A DNA stretch of 64,000 nucleotides from Trema orientale. Taxonomy: Eukaryota; Streptophyta; Magnoliopsida; Rosales; Cannabaceae. Under the pieces are notes generated by a model. It searched no databases and had not been told where the DNA came from. It was given only the letters and a program-made list of their open reading frames with translations. Both the position numbers and the translations under genes were made by a program. The stretch covers positions 379,795 through 443,794 of the forward strand of contig JXTC01000091.1 of NCBI GenBank assembly GCA_002914845.1. The letters run 5' to 3'. Shown piece by piece: positions 10,861-22,239 of this stretch. Numbering within the stretch: position 1 is the first letter of the stretch; every line of letters begins with the position of its first letter.

Positions 10861-11600
10861 ATTTTTTTTTTTTTTTTTGGAAGAGAAGACTAAAACTTTA
10901 TTTAAATAAGATCATCCGTCACAAAACGGGTAATACAATCCAGAATACTCACATATGAAAGAACATCCAAATCATCTCTTAGACATAATTGTACCAATTT
11001 ATGGGCTACTTTGTTATTCTCTCGAGCCATGTAGTAGTAAGAACCAACATGACAACTCGATAACAAAGATTAGATCTCACAAACCATAATATCCTCAATG
11101 GATAATCCACTCTGAGAATTAACAACCACAATTGTATTATGACAGTCACTTTCAAGCATAAGAGCCACATATCCCTTCTCTTTGCACCAAGAAAGAGCCT
11201 CCTTCATAGCCATTAACTTCGCCCCCTAAGGACTCTGAACAACGAAGAGCCACTTAGAAATAAAGACATCAACAACGCTTTACCAACTGGGGTTAGCTCA
11301 ATTGGTCCAAGGCTTATGGGATGTGTGTGTGAGTTTGGGGGGGTCAGGGGTTCAAGCCTTGGTAGTGTGTGTGTGTGTGTGTTATTTTCCTTTAATTTGT
11401 AGTAAATGGTAGTCATTAGTTAAGCCCCACTTAAAAAAAAAAAAAAAAAAAAAAAGAAGACATCAACAACGCTTCCATTTCTATCTCTGACGACTGCACC
11501 CATGCCAATACAATTTGAGGCCAAATTCACAGTAGCATCGACGCTCAATTTTAGCTTACCAACTGGAGGACAACTCCATTTAGGTCAACCATTGAAGAAA
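10861..11600 (-). pseudogene. RNase H-like (RVT_3) domain remnant with A tail, LINE-derived
   Basis: Read on the minus strand from about 11590, the sequence gives a PPVGKLKLSVDA..., GMGAVVRD and LESDCHNTIVVVN pattern, followed by ARENNKVAHKL. This is the RNase H fold of plant LINE-type polyproteins (Pfam RVT_3), with the expected D/E/D/H-type positions partly kept. In-frame stops break it, and it ends in an 18-nt T run on the plus strand (10861-10878), which is a poly(A) tail on the element's strand. It is a 5'-truncated retroposed copy. A SINE has split it at 11280/11457. Confidence 0.65.
11281..11456 (+). mobile_element. SINE copy 1 (tRNA-derived)
   Basis: The body starts with a box-A-like TTAGCTCAATTGG segment, has box B GGTTCAAGCC at 11349-11358, a (GT)n stretch, the family 3' end TCATTAGTTAAGCCCCACTT and an A tail. 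It is flanked by a perfect 18-bp target duplication, AAGACATCAACAACGCTT, at 11263-11280 and 11457-11474. It interrupts the LINE-derived RNase H remnant. It codes for no protein; transcription would be by RNA polymerase III and mobilisation by a LINE enzyme. Confidence 0.9.
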
Positions 11601-11619
11601 ATAAAAATAAAAATAAAGC

Positions 11620-12050
11620 TTCCTTAAAGTTTAGAATATTGAAGTTTCCTTAAAAGTACAGTATTAAAGTATCCTTAAAAAAATGGTAGTAGAAATGTGT
11701 AAAATTAGAAATACAATTTATTGTCAATGACATTTTTAGGGAATAATTTGGATAGATTTTTGAAGCATATATTGCCCTGCTTCTCGATCCTTTTTTTAAT
11801 CTAAAAGTATACCTTTTTAAACAACGCCAGCCGTTGGGCTCTTAATGCTTTAATAAGACATGATTCTCTCTCTTGTGTCCGACACATATATATTGTGTAA
11901 AGAACTACGTTTGCACTTAAATTTTATTATAATTAAGGCTTCAGGGTTTTCGATTTTGTTTTATTGTTTCTTTTTCATCTAGTGAATAACGGAGTTATCA
12001 TATTTAGGGTAAACAATTATAAAATTCATGTATTTTTGTTTTATTTTTTG
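11620..12050. other. Intergenic, nothing recognised
   Basis: AT-rich sequence with short T and A runs. No open frame, RNA gene or clear repeat was found. Confidence 0.4.
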
Positions 12051-12059
12051 TTTATTGAA

Positions 12060-12560
12060 TTTAGAGCATATAAACATCTCGTGTCGTGTTGGCATGGTCC
12101 AATTCATTAGTCTAGCAAAAATATGCGTTAGTATCCTATTTAACTTTGTGTCGTATTATAATTGTACAAAGTCACAAATCATTAGCCCATGTTCGTAATA
12201 TATCATGTCATATCAGTCTATGTACTTAGACCCGCTACTCTAATTTTGTTGGAATTTTCTTTTAGTTTTAATGCCATTTTATGAGATTTTTTCCCCAAAT
12301 TGTTCAAATGTGACTTCAGAGAAAAACTAAAAATAATAGATGTATTTTTTTTATTTAGAATTGAGCTTAGTTGAGGAAAAGAGTATAATTAGAAAAGAAA
12401 ACATTCTGAAAAAAAAAAATTAAGATAGAAAAAATAATTGAAAATAATATATAAAATTCATATATATGATATTATGTGCTAACATACAGAGTTCTACCAA
12501 AGGGTCGGGTCGTATTGTGTAATGGTTCAGTATGGTTGGCCAACCCTACTCCAGAACTCT
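12060..12560 (+). mobile_element. hAT-like non-autonomous relic, plus orientation
   Basis: Carries the same TTGAGCTTAGTTGA ... AAAATAATATATAAA block as the reverse strand of 4740-4860, so it is a second, inverted copy of one dispersed family. The right side ends TGGTTGGCCAACCCTACTCC, resembling Ac-type terminal motifs in inverse. It is non-coding. Confidence 0.4.
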
Positions 12561-15290
12561 AATTGTATGCCCTCGTTAGTAAAGGACTAGAGCATTTAAT
12601 TTTAGATATATATATTTTGTGACAGAAACCCTTATATTTATGATCTCTACTATCGATTGATGAAAATACGTATCTATGGTAGATATTAACACACACGTAT
12701 AATTATAAAACTACGTACGTCAATGGTGTGATTATAAGAAGAGGAACAAATGAATTATGAATAATACATCTCAAGGAGAAAAAGTATTAAAGTGAAACTC
12801 AATCATCCTAACTAGGTTAGCACTTAAGAAAATACCTTCCTGCGCTAAGCAGCGCTAAGCAGGTCTAAACCAGAAATTTTAATTTATTAATGATAAGAAG
12901 AACATACAAAGGTCCCAAAAGAAATAAAATCAACCAGAGAATTATAAAAGAACTACGCATCGTATCTCGATAAAACCTAACTACGCAAAAACTAATGAAA
13001 AAAAAAAATAGTCATGAAAAATAGTACATCAAGGAAAATGATATAATAAGGAAATAACGAATATGTCTTTATACACAATAGTAAAAATGATTTCCAAATG
13101 TAGTGCCACCAACTATTTTGAAAGGACTGCAGCCTGGAAGAAACCAATTTGTCAGTTGCATTGTTATTGGTTTAATACTTTATAATGAAAGCTTCTGAAT
13201 TTTACATGTTTTTACCATTTTGGCTACTGAACTTTCAACTTAATTATATATAATGGACTATCATTGAATTTTGCAGTTATTGTAACAATAGTTTATTTGT
13301 CGTAAATTGTTAGTTTTTCTAACGAAATATAATTATGTACAAAGCATATTATTAGAAATCATTTAGCTTTAGGAGTTAGAGTCTCGTTCTTGGCTGCCAC
13401 AATTACATTTATTTTGCACATAACTCAATTTTTTTTGAAAATTTAACAATTTATGTAAAAATAGCCATTTATTGTAATAATTATGTAATTCTTGATAGTT
13501 TGTTTTGCACATAACTCAATTTTTTTAAAAAATTTAACAATTTGTGTAAAAATAGCCATTTATTGTAATAATCGAAATCTTATTTTCAGTTATAGTTACT
13601 AAATTATATATTTTCTAAATGATTCATTTCTATTAAATATTTAATTAACAATTTGTGACAAAAGGGTCACTACTATAATATTTGCATAATTCAGGATGGT
13701 TTATTGTGTGAGTTGAAAATTTAAGAGCTGAAATAGTAGATATAATTAACTCTTATACAAGCGGAGGAAAAAAAATAAAGAGCAATAGGGATTTGAGATT
13801 ATGTGGAGAACAATGGGATTTTTGGAGGGAGAAAAAAAAAAAAAGGACCAGTGTAAAAGCACGCGCTTGACCCGTTGTTTGCATAAAAGATGCATATAAG
13901 CTAATTAATTTAGTGTTTCACTATAAATACACATTAATGATAAAATAAAAAAGAATAGATATACTAGTGATACCAAAAACTGGTATAACAACTAAGATAC
14001 GTGTATTTTGGAGATAAATGGTAAAACGACACGAATTTATGCAAACGACAGTAATTAAGATAAATGACACTCAGATTTAGAGTGGTTCAACTAAAAATAG
14101 TTTAGCCTACGTCCACTATAGAGAGAAAGAGAGTATTATTGCTCTATTTTTTTCTTATCTTTTTATATGTCGTTTTTCCTCTTATTTATAGTTGAAGAAA
14201 AAGAATTAAGAAGTGGGACTTTTTGGAAGGAAATTGGGTTCCCCAAAATACCTACTCTTAATAAGCTTAGGTAGCAACTTTTATTAGTGTGATTGATTTC
14301 GTTTTCTCCACTTTTTATTCCGCAATTTCTGGATGGTTGTTAGATCGCCACAGCTCCATGTAATCTGAGACATGATCCTCAAACTTAGCGCTTGCACGCG
14401 TCTAAGATCGCATTATGTCATGATTTGAGGAATGAATAGTAAGTTGCATTAACTTTTCTTTTTTCTGCTCGCTAATTCTTCGCATACTCTTTGAATAAAC
14501 GAGCTTAATCGTACTTGTCTTTTAAACTTGTAGATTCGTATGTGTTTTTCATATCGCACAATATGTAAAATAAAAAAAATAAATCATAAAAATACTTAAA
14601 AAGTCATAAAGCACAATAGATTGAAAAAAAAAAAGGGAGAGAAGCTTAAAGAAAAAGTGGCTAATAAAGCTCGTTTACAAGGAAAACATTAAAAAGAAAA
14701 AAAAAATACCAGATATGCTCTGCCAAAAAAAAAAAAAAAAAAGGTGCAGAACAGAAAAATAAAATAAATATAAGAAAGCAACAACCGCATAAAATCATCA
14801 CCTACTGCCTTCTGGCTGCTGCGTTGAAAGGCACAGAGACTTAAAACAAAAAAGATAATAAACAAATATATTAAGCAGCTGAACAAATGTGTGAATCACA
14901 ATGTATATGTTCATTTTTATTATATTGTGGTCGATGTAAAGGCGCGTGCATGCACCAACGGCTCACATTGGTTTATAAATGCGATGGCATCCAATCCAAG
15001 ATTCCAACTCCCAAGTTGCAGAACAAATATCCCAATAAGGTTTTGGTAGTAATCAAAAAGAGTAATTCGTCCCCTATTGCTAAGTGCTCACGTGCTCACC
15101 TCACAAAAAAAAGTCTAGAAGGGTCCAAAAATGACCTAATCATCTTATGCTACCTCACGTTCGCCAACACGTGATGGTCCCTTAACATTCATTCACCCCA
15201 CTAAATCTTTGCTCTAATTCGGTAATCACACGCCCTTTTATCCATCTAAGAATCATAAATACTAGTCATTCAATTTTTTTGCTTATAAAA
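12561..15290. other. AT-rich intergenic region with a local duplication
   Basis: No gene is supported. Positions 13412-13481 and 13503-13570 are near-identical direct repeats of about 70 bp (TTTTGCACATAACTCAAT ... TAGCCATTTATTGTAATAAT). 14030-14200 has phrases typical of LTR fragments (CAGATTTAGAGTGGTTCAAC, CCTACGTCCAC), but no element can be delimited. A 95-codon frame at 14887-15174 has no recognisable domain. Confidence 0.45.
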
Positions 15291-15299
15291 ATGGTTAAT

Positions 15300-17330
15300 A
15301 GGCTTATTTGGTAATACTTATTTAAAAGGTTTTTTGTTTCTTTTAATCAAAAAAATAGAAATACTTTTCAAAAACATGTTTGGTAAAACTATTTTTATTT
15401 TTTGTTTTTTTAATTTGCAACAAAATTTTTAAAAATTTTGAAAATAAAAATTTCTTACTTCCAAAAATTTTTTAAACAATTTTTTAAAAAGACTAATATC
15501 AAAATTTAAACATATTTAGATTCACATCACCATTTCTCTTAATATTTTTTCTCTCATCACTATCTCTCAGTGGCGTCAAAACAGGACGGCACTAATGAGT
15601 TGTCACGGGCACGCACGATTATAAGCCGGCACGACATGAGTAGTAACTATACTCGGCACAGCACAACACGATTAATAACCTTGCTTGGGCCAGCACGATA
15701 TGATAAGTAAACATGCTCGGGCTGGTAGAGCACGTGTACGACATGCACGATTAAGAAAAATAATTAGTTTGTAAAAAATATACTTATTTTAAATTTATTT
15801 TAATTTTTTGGGCATAATTTTAATACAATAAATTTATAAAAAATTAGAAAAAAATTAAAATTAAAATATTTTCTATAAATCAATTTCTATTTTTTTTTAA
15901 GGCAAGAGAGTTCCAAAATTTAATAAGTTTGAGCCAAAGTATTTAAAAATATTAAGAATCTAAGGTACAACTCACATCTAATAGAAAATCCTTAAAATGT
16001 TAATAAAGAAAAATACAATTTAGGTACTTGTCAGTCATAATTCTTGAATTATACATTTTGATATAATTTGAGTAAGCGTCAATTTAGTTGGAATATACTT
16101 TAACTATAGAAATTTAAATTAATTACCATTACTCACGTACACTATAATATTTCAATTTATATTTGTTTTTATATAAAACTGATCTCAATTTTCAAATAAT
16201 TTCTTTCTATTACATAATAATTCATAATTCATAATTACTTAAAAGAAAATATATCTAATAGTGTTATTTGAACAAAAAAAAATCAATAATGAGAACGATT
16301 ATAAAACAAGAATAATAAGAGTTCGAAAATAGAAATAATTAGACTTAAAACTATATATGATATAAAAAATGGGCAATGTTCAGAAGAATAATATAATAAA
16401 AAACAAGCACGATTAAGCATGGAAATATCATAGTACCTAAAACGGGTGCAATTAGTACGAAAATAGCATAATATCGGAAACGGGCACGATTAAGCACGGA
16501 AATAGTATAATATCGGAAACAAGTATGATTAGGCACGAAAAGTAGCTCAATACCAAAAATGGGCATGATAATAGCATAATACCGAAAATAAGAACAATTA
16601 GGCACAAACTAAACAAGCACGATAATAGCATGAAATCAGATACGAGTACAACAAAGGCACGTAATGGGCTAGGCACGGCACGACACAATTAGTAATCGTG
16701 CCCAGGGAGGGCACGTCACGACATAATTAGTAATCGTGCCCGAGCTGGCATAGCACAATTACTAATCGTGCCCAAGCTGGCACAGCACAAGGCACGAATG
16801 TGCCCCTACTAAATGTGCCTGAGCCGGTACGGTACGGCTAAGTTAATATCTCTCATGTTATTATCTCTCGTGTCACCTGTAAAAATTGTATTTTTCCAAA
16901 TATTTTTAAAAGTAGTATTTTTTAAAATAAATTTTGAAAATAGTATCTTTTAAAATAAAACTATAAAAAATGGTAAAATTTTTTTCCAAAACTTCCAAAA
17001 TTATTTATTAAAATATCACTTTATAAAGTTTTATTTTGAAAAATACCACTTTTGAAATTTATTTAGATGAATACCATGTTTTCTCTCCCCTCGTCCTCTC
17101 TTCCATTTTTCCCTTATTGCTCTCCCTTTTGATTTTCACTTTTAAAAGTAAAAAGTACTAATTACCAAGCATGTTTTTATTTCAGAAAACAAAAACAAAA
17201 AATATTGTTACCAAATATATTTTTGTTTTGGAAAATCAAAAAACAAAATAAGAAAAAGTACTTTCATTTTTGAATGAATGAAAAAAAAAAACAAAAGAGT
17301 TACTATGCTAGTTTTATCAATTACTTTATT
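15300..17330. mobile_element. Nested hAT-like relic inside an older inverted-repeat element
   Basis: The outer layer: 15310-15430 (TTTGGTAATAC..., ACATGTTTGGTAAAAC) and the complement of 17140-17290 (ATATTTGGTAACAATA, ACATGCTTGGTAATTAG) pair as degraded terminal arms. The inner layer, about 15569-16813, begins CAGTGGCGTCAAAACAGG, resembling Ac/hAT ends, and is full of GGCACG/CACGACA/GTGCCCGAGC motifs near both ends, the GC-rich subterminal type of Ac-like elements. There is no transposase frame. Confidence 0.45.
16365..16640. repeat. Degenerate tandem repeat, unit about 39 bp
   Basis: Successive units of 38-39 bp begin GGGCACGATTAAGCACG or AAGCACGATTAAGCATG and end ATCGGAAAC or CCTAAAAC. Three units are nearly intact at about 16403-16519; flanking units are shortened. 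It lies inside the hAT-like relic. The two minus-strand open frames (78 and 84 codons, phenylalanine/cysteine-rich, repetitive) exist only because the unit is a multiple of three; they are not genes. There are no spacers of a CRISPR type. Confidence 0.75.
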
Positions 17331-18289
17331 ACTAGGAGATTGCTACATTGAATTTGTTTATTGAATCGTTATTACTTTTTTAATTAGTTAAATATGAAAT
17401 GGATGATTATAAAACTAGATTGATGATGATTATGGGTGTCATAGACAACACATGTTCACGATTATAGGCTCGCATGAGTCTTTCACGATGGCTCTAAACT
17501 AGATTATAAGAAGTGAATTAGATTATAACTAAATTATTTATTGTTACATGCAAAACAGAAATTCTTTTAAAATTCAGCGACTGAGAAAGGAAAAAAAAAA
17601 AAGAATTACTATATATTTTCTCAGAAACATAAAGAAGTGTAGTGCTCCGTCAGCCGTAAAAGTATATCGATTCTCATTTGTGTTTCCAAGACAACATGCC
17701 CTCATTGAGAAATCATTCTAGACATGTAGTTTTGCTATATATTGGTATTTATGCCTCATGATTATTATATCCTTTCATTTTCTTTCAATAAAAGAATAAT
17801 TTCAGCTATGAATTACATGACAAACTCTTTAAGTACCATTATGTTTTGAAACATCAAGAAGCAAAAACATAAAGGACCAGAAGTTCTCATGACTTTAGTC
17901 CTACTCCAAATCTTCAACCAACTATGTCGACTATATATTGCAAGTTAATACATCTGCCTTTGGCATTTTCTTTTTTTCGTTTCCCCTTTAAAGTCTCCCA
18001 CTTGTCATTGAGTTAATACTATTTGCAAAGTAATACAAAATTTACAACATCATATGTAACCCCAAGAGGGTCTCATTGAACAAGAAACAAACTTACAAGT
18101 TACAACAACAATATTCTTTCACTACAAAATATTGATGAATAAGAGCATCAACACACATCAAATAAACTAATATTTTTTTTTAAAGGCGAACATGAAAGGG
18201 TCTTTCTCTGTGAAATATCATAAAATACTCCTTCAAGAGAAGAAATGACCTAGTAACTACAGTTTATTTATGTTACTAGATATATGAAT
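17331..18289. other. Intergenic; includes 3' region of the reticulon gene
   Basis: No further gene was found. The minus-strand transcript of the reticulon gene probably ends within about 18050-18250. Confidence 0.4.
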
Positions 18290-20214
18290 CTATTCATGCT
18301 TCTTTCCCTTAAGCTTTCCCTTTGGGATCTTGCTGAGAATACCAGCATCGAGCTTTCGATAGTGATTCCGAAGCTGCTCGAAGACCTGGTATACAAAGTT
18401 GTCAACCTGATCTTCATACTTCTCGTACAGAACCGGCAATGTATGGAGAGCAACAAAACCTATAAAAGAAACAAAAGAATCGGCAGCTAATTCACCCAAA
18501 AAAATAAATAAATAACAATCAAGCTGCCCAAGGTAATGATGCCACGGGAGTTTTGTTTACAACTAGCTCAAGAATATATAAATTCACCAAAAAAAAAAAA
18601 AACAAAACAAAGAAAATTTCTACTGTTACTCAAATAGGAATAATGCCATTGGACTATTTAAGTTCAAGACTAAAGCGCTCATAGAGCCCTATAATTTTTT
18701 AGACGCATAAAGGCTTGGTTATACACCAGGTAGGTGGCTTTTGAGAAATGGAATCCTAAACCATAAACAAACAAATCAGTGAAATCACAAGCTGACTACT
18801 CAAAGAGTCAAAATTAGAATTCCTCACATAAATTTATAATGATTCTAAAACTCCCGAAAAATGCAAGAGGGGGTTGTCAATTACTTTGCATACAAAGATG
18901 AAAACTAATAATTCTATTATTTTCCTGTACAATATAAAAGCCAAAGAGAACAAATTCTTGAATTGAACGAACAAGAACCATGCTTAACAGAATAGACTAT
19001 AAGAAGAATGAGCATCAGACTCTCAGAGGAGACTCATTGCCCTCTGTCATCAGTGCTGAACCTTTTAATGTTTATGATCAGTATATTGTATACATTATAA
19101 TTTTTTTGTATCAAAGCCCAGATCATTTTGATATTAAAAATTTCAGACTTTCATCAGTTCAAAGGTCTTCAAATAATATTGTTGATGGCATGCAGGACAA
19201 GGTAAAACGACTTGCAATCATAAAACCAAGAAGATTTCTTACCAAGATACAGCACAGTAAGGAAATTGCACCAGCTGCCTAGCACAGCAGCAGCCCACAA
19301 GCCTGCTATCACCTGCGAGGATTTATTTAAAAGTTCTTTAAATCAAGATACGATATCATGAAAATTTGCTGGTTTAGAACATGCAAAGTGGTCTTCCTAA
19401 TCCCTTTTTTATACATTCATTAACCAATTGCAAGCTTAAGAGGAGCCATTCTTTATAAGATATTCAAAGTTTCACATTAGATACATAACTGAATAAGATT
19501 AGTAGTTCAAGCTTACCCCAAGCAGTTGCTTCAGATTCCCTCCACAGGCGACATCCTGAAGGAACACTAATGCTCGATTGACCTCAGTACCAACCGAGAC
19601 AGCAATGTTGACAAAAAACTCCTTCGGCAGAACAAGACGGGGAACTTTAGAAGGTGACCTGATTCCATTGACAAGAACAGTTGTAAACATAGAATTCATC
19701 ACTACTACACATCATTACAGAACAAAGAAACAAGTACGGGTACAAAATTATTGTTTTACCTGTTGAGTACGCCTGAGGCATTTGACCACACGAACTGAGC
19801 AAGCATACCAAGAACCAGACCGAAGCATACAATAGTCAGAAAATTGTAGTTAAGCCATTCAAAGACCACCCAGATAGTGGTTGCACCAGTTAAAACACTA
19901 GCTGATATCTTCTTGTTCCTCCATAACAACACATCAGCAGCTACATGAATTAGGGTAAAATAAGGAAATAAATTAATGTTAGGGAGAAGAATATCGATTG
20001 TCGTTACAGAAAGAAAAAAAAGAACAATATTCCTACATTTGCCGCCACCCAAAATATGGTGAACAGGCTTCTGGCGTCCAAACAGCCGATTAAACTGGGA
20101 AGAGACTTTCTCTGAGGTCTCTTCCCCAAAGAATGATACAGCTTTCTGCTTTGAACCACTTTCCGCAAGTGTCTCCACAAGATTGTTCAAAAGATTCTCA
20201 GCTTTCTCAGACAT
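18290..20214 (-). CDS. Reticulon-like protein (RTNLB), 246 aa
   Basis: Shapes tubular endoplasmic reticulum by wedging two hydrophobic hairpins into the outer leaflet. Coding exons on the minus strand, in order: 20037-20214, 19760-19940, 19517-19658, 19243-19312 and 18290-18459. All junctions are GT-AG and the sum is 741 nt, one open frame. The N-terminal 59 residues are hydrophilic (SEKAENLLNNLVETL). The reticulon domain starts at about residue 58 with LGGGKSADVLLWRNKK, the plant signature. Hairpin 1 is at about 75-111 and hairpin 2 at about 168-203, with a 55-residue polar loop between. The C-terminus is LRNHYRKLDAGILSKIP followed by a lysine-rich KGKLKGKKHE end. Length fits the plant family (about 250 aa). 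The subgroup number cannot be assigned by eye. A leader exon lies at about 22155-22230. Confidence 0.95.
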
Positions 20215-22154
20215 TGTACCTATGCTTCAACTTCAAGAAACAATAACATGTTATTATAAAGGTATGGCTACCTTAAATTTGCATTGATTGTAAAATACAA
20301 ATTTTAGAAGGATGTCCATAGGTATTCACGCATATATATTGGCACAGGAGGCATAAGCGACATATCAGTGAGGTTTCTTATAATTAAATGAGGGACTAAA
20401 ACACATTTTAAATTAGAGCTTCATATCTACAAATTTTAAAGAATATGCAAATTAGCAAAATAGAATGTTAAGTTCAAACTTCATTAGCAATAAGTTTACA
20501 ACATCACTTTGTTTGACTGAATGACAGTGATACTTTTTTTTTCTTTTTTTTGAAATAATTCAGTTTCCAACCGTGTTATGCCCTGAACAAATGTCAAGAA
20601 CTAAAGATCCTCCAGTTTATGCATAACAAGCACAAAAAAATTTGTTAACAAAAATGCATGCACTTATTTTCTATATTTCATATTGGGGACCAAATCCTTT
20701 CCAACTTGTTAGGAGTATGGAAGCACAAACACCATCCCTGTTTGAAAACTATGATGAAGGTCAAGAAAATACACCCCCAAAAGCAGTATAAAAGAAACCT
20801 CACGGGAACAGATTCATAGAAGTCATCTAAGTTAACCAAAGCCCTCAGAATTCATCTAGACAATTGGCCAAAAGTATAGACTACATTAGCAAACTTATTT
20901 ACCAAACCAAAACGGAAAATGGCATAGCCTACTGTCCCAAACCATCTAAACAAAACTATTCACATTGTTTCACATACGATTTTTGAATTAACAATCAACA
21001 TATGGGAACACCAAGAGTTGGAAAAGAATTGAAATAGGAAAAGAGTTCTTGATAATTGGAAATGAAAAGAGCTTTTGGACAATTGAAAAGGGCAAAGTTA
21101 GTACAGCCAAAAAATCAAAAAATGCAGAATGTCAACTATGCTTGCTATGATGTGAGTCACACTATGATTAATCTAAATAACAATAAGCAAAAGCAACCGA
21201 GACTTAAGAAATGACAGACGTAATACTTGGAACTAAACTGACAACATAATAATGAGATTACACGATTCTATCTATCTAGTACAACACAGCAGACAGAACA
21301 TTATTCCCAGATCTGATTCTTAATAGTAGCATATTGAACACCAGAAAAGTTGATGCTCATCAAAATCTCGAACTTTCAAACTTATTCATTATAAGCACAT
21401 AAGTATTGGTATCAATGCATAGAGATGTGTTTGTGAAGGTTATTCCAAGGAGGGGGAAAAAAAAAGTAATAAAAACAATTAAGTGGTTCGAAGCTACAAT
21501 GGCCTTCGAACTTATGTGGCGCGGTATCCGAGAGGATGAACTAAATTGCACACGGAAGCCACTCGAAGGAATTCGTATTTACTAATTCAAAGGGGAAAAG
21601 AAACATCTAAAACATGTACTCCAGTGTAAAAGAGGTCTACGAAATTTCATCACCATTAAAAACTTTAAGCCTTAAAAAGTTACAATCATATGATTGCAGC
21701 AGCCAGCAACTCTTATACGCAGAAAACAAATTCTTCATACTTAAAAACAACAGGAGAAGAGTACCAAAAGATCAAATACAAAAATTGAAATCAGGGCAGC
21801 CATGAACTTAAAAGTCAGATATAGAGATGGTAAATTTTCAAAAGAACAGAATCCCAGAACTAAAAAGGGAAAAGTAATCCAAAAAATGTAAAAGATTCAT
21901 GTAAAACCCCATAAACCCAGATTCTTGATATTGTCCGAAAATGTAAAAAGTTCCTCCAAGAATATAAAAGCCCAGAAACTAAATTTCACAAAAAAACTCG
22001 AACAAACATACTAAAACAAATTATTATACTTGAAAAAAAAAATTAAAAGCAGATCAGTACGACCCCATTAAAGCAAGGACATAGCAAAAAGTTATGAACA
22101 AAAATAACCCAAAAAAAATAAGAGAAAAATCAACAAGAAAGAATTGAAGAATAC

Positions 22155-22230
22155 CGATATTGAAAGAAGGAACCAGAGCTAAAAGTGTCTTCTTGGACTG
22201 AAACTAAGCAAAATGAAGAAGAAGACAGAG
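22155..22230 (-). other. Non-coding leader exon of the reticulon gene
   Basis: On the minus strand a pyrimidine-rich CTTCTTCTTC segment precedes a good donor (ATATCG|GTATTC) at 22155/22154. Acceptor-like AG sites lie 3-20 nt upstream of the ATG at 20214. This implies a leader intron of about 1.9 kb (about 20235-22154). That stretch has no gene of its own. The 5' limit of the exon is a guess. Confidence 0.5.
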
Positions 22231-22239
22231 ATTACGAAG

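Noticed and set aside
14887..15174. 95-codon frame with cysteines
   Set aside because: No domain, no promoter, no conserved features, atypical content; likely chance.
16365..16640. CRISPR-like array
   Set aside because: Units are contiguous and diverged with no unique spacers, and the DNA is plant nuclear.
16351..16688. Repetitive 78- and 84-codon minus frames, possible repeat protein
   Set aside because: They arise from the 39-bp tandem unit in a transposon relic, overlap in two frames, and lack a promoter or conserved start.
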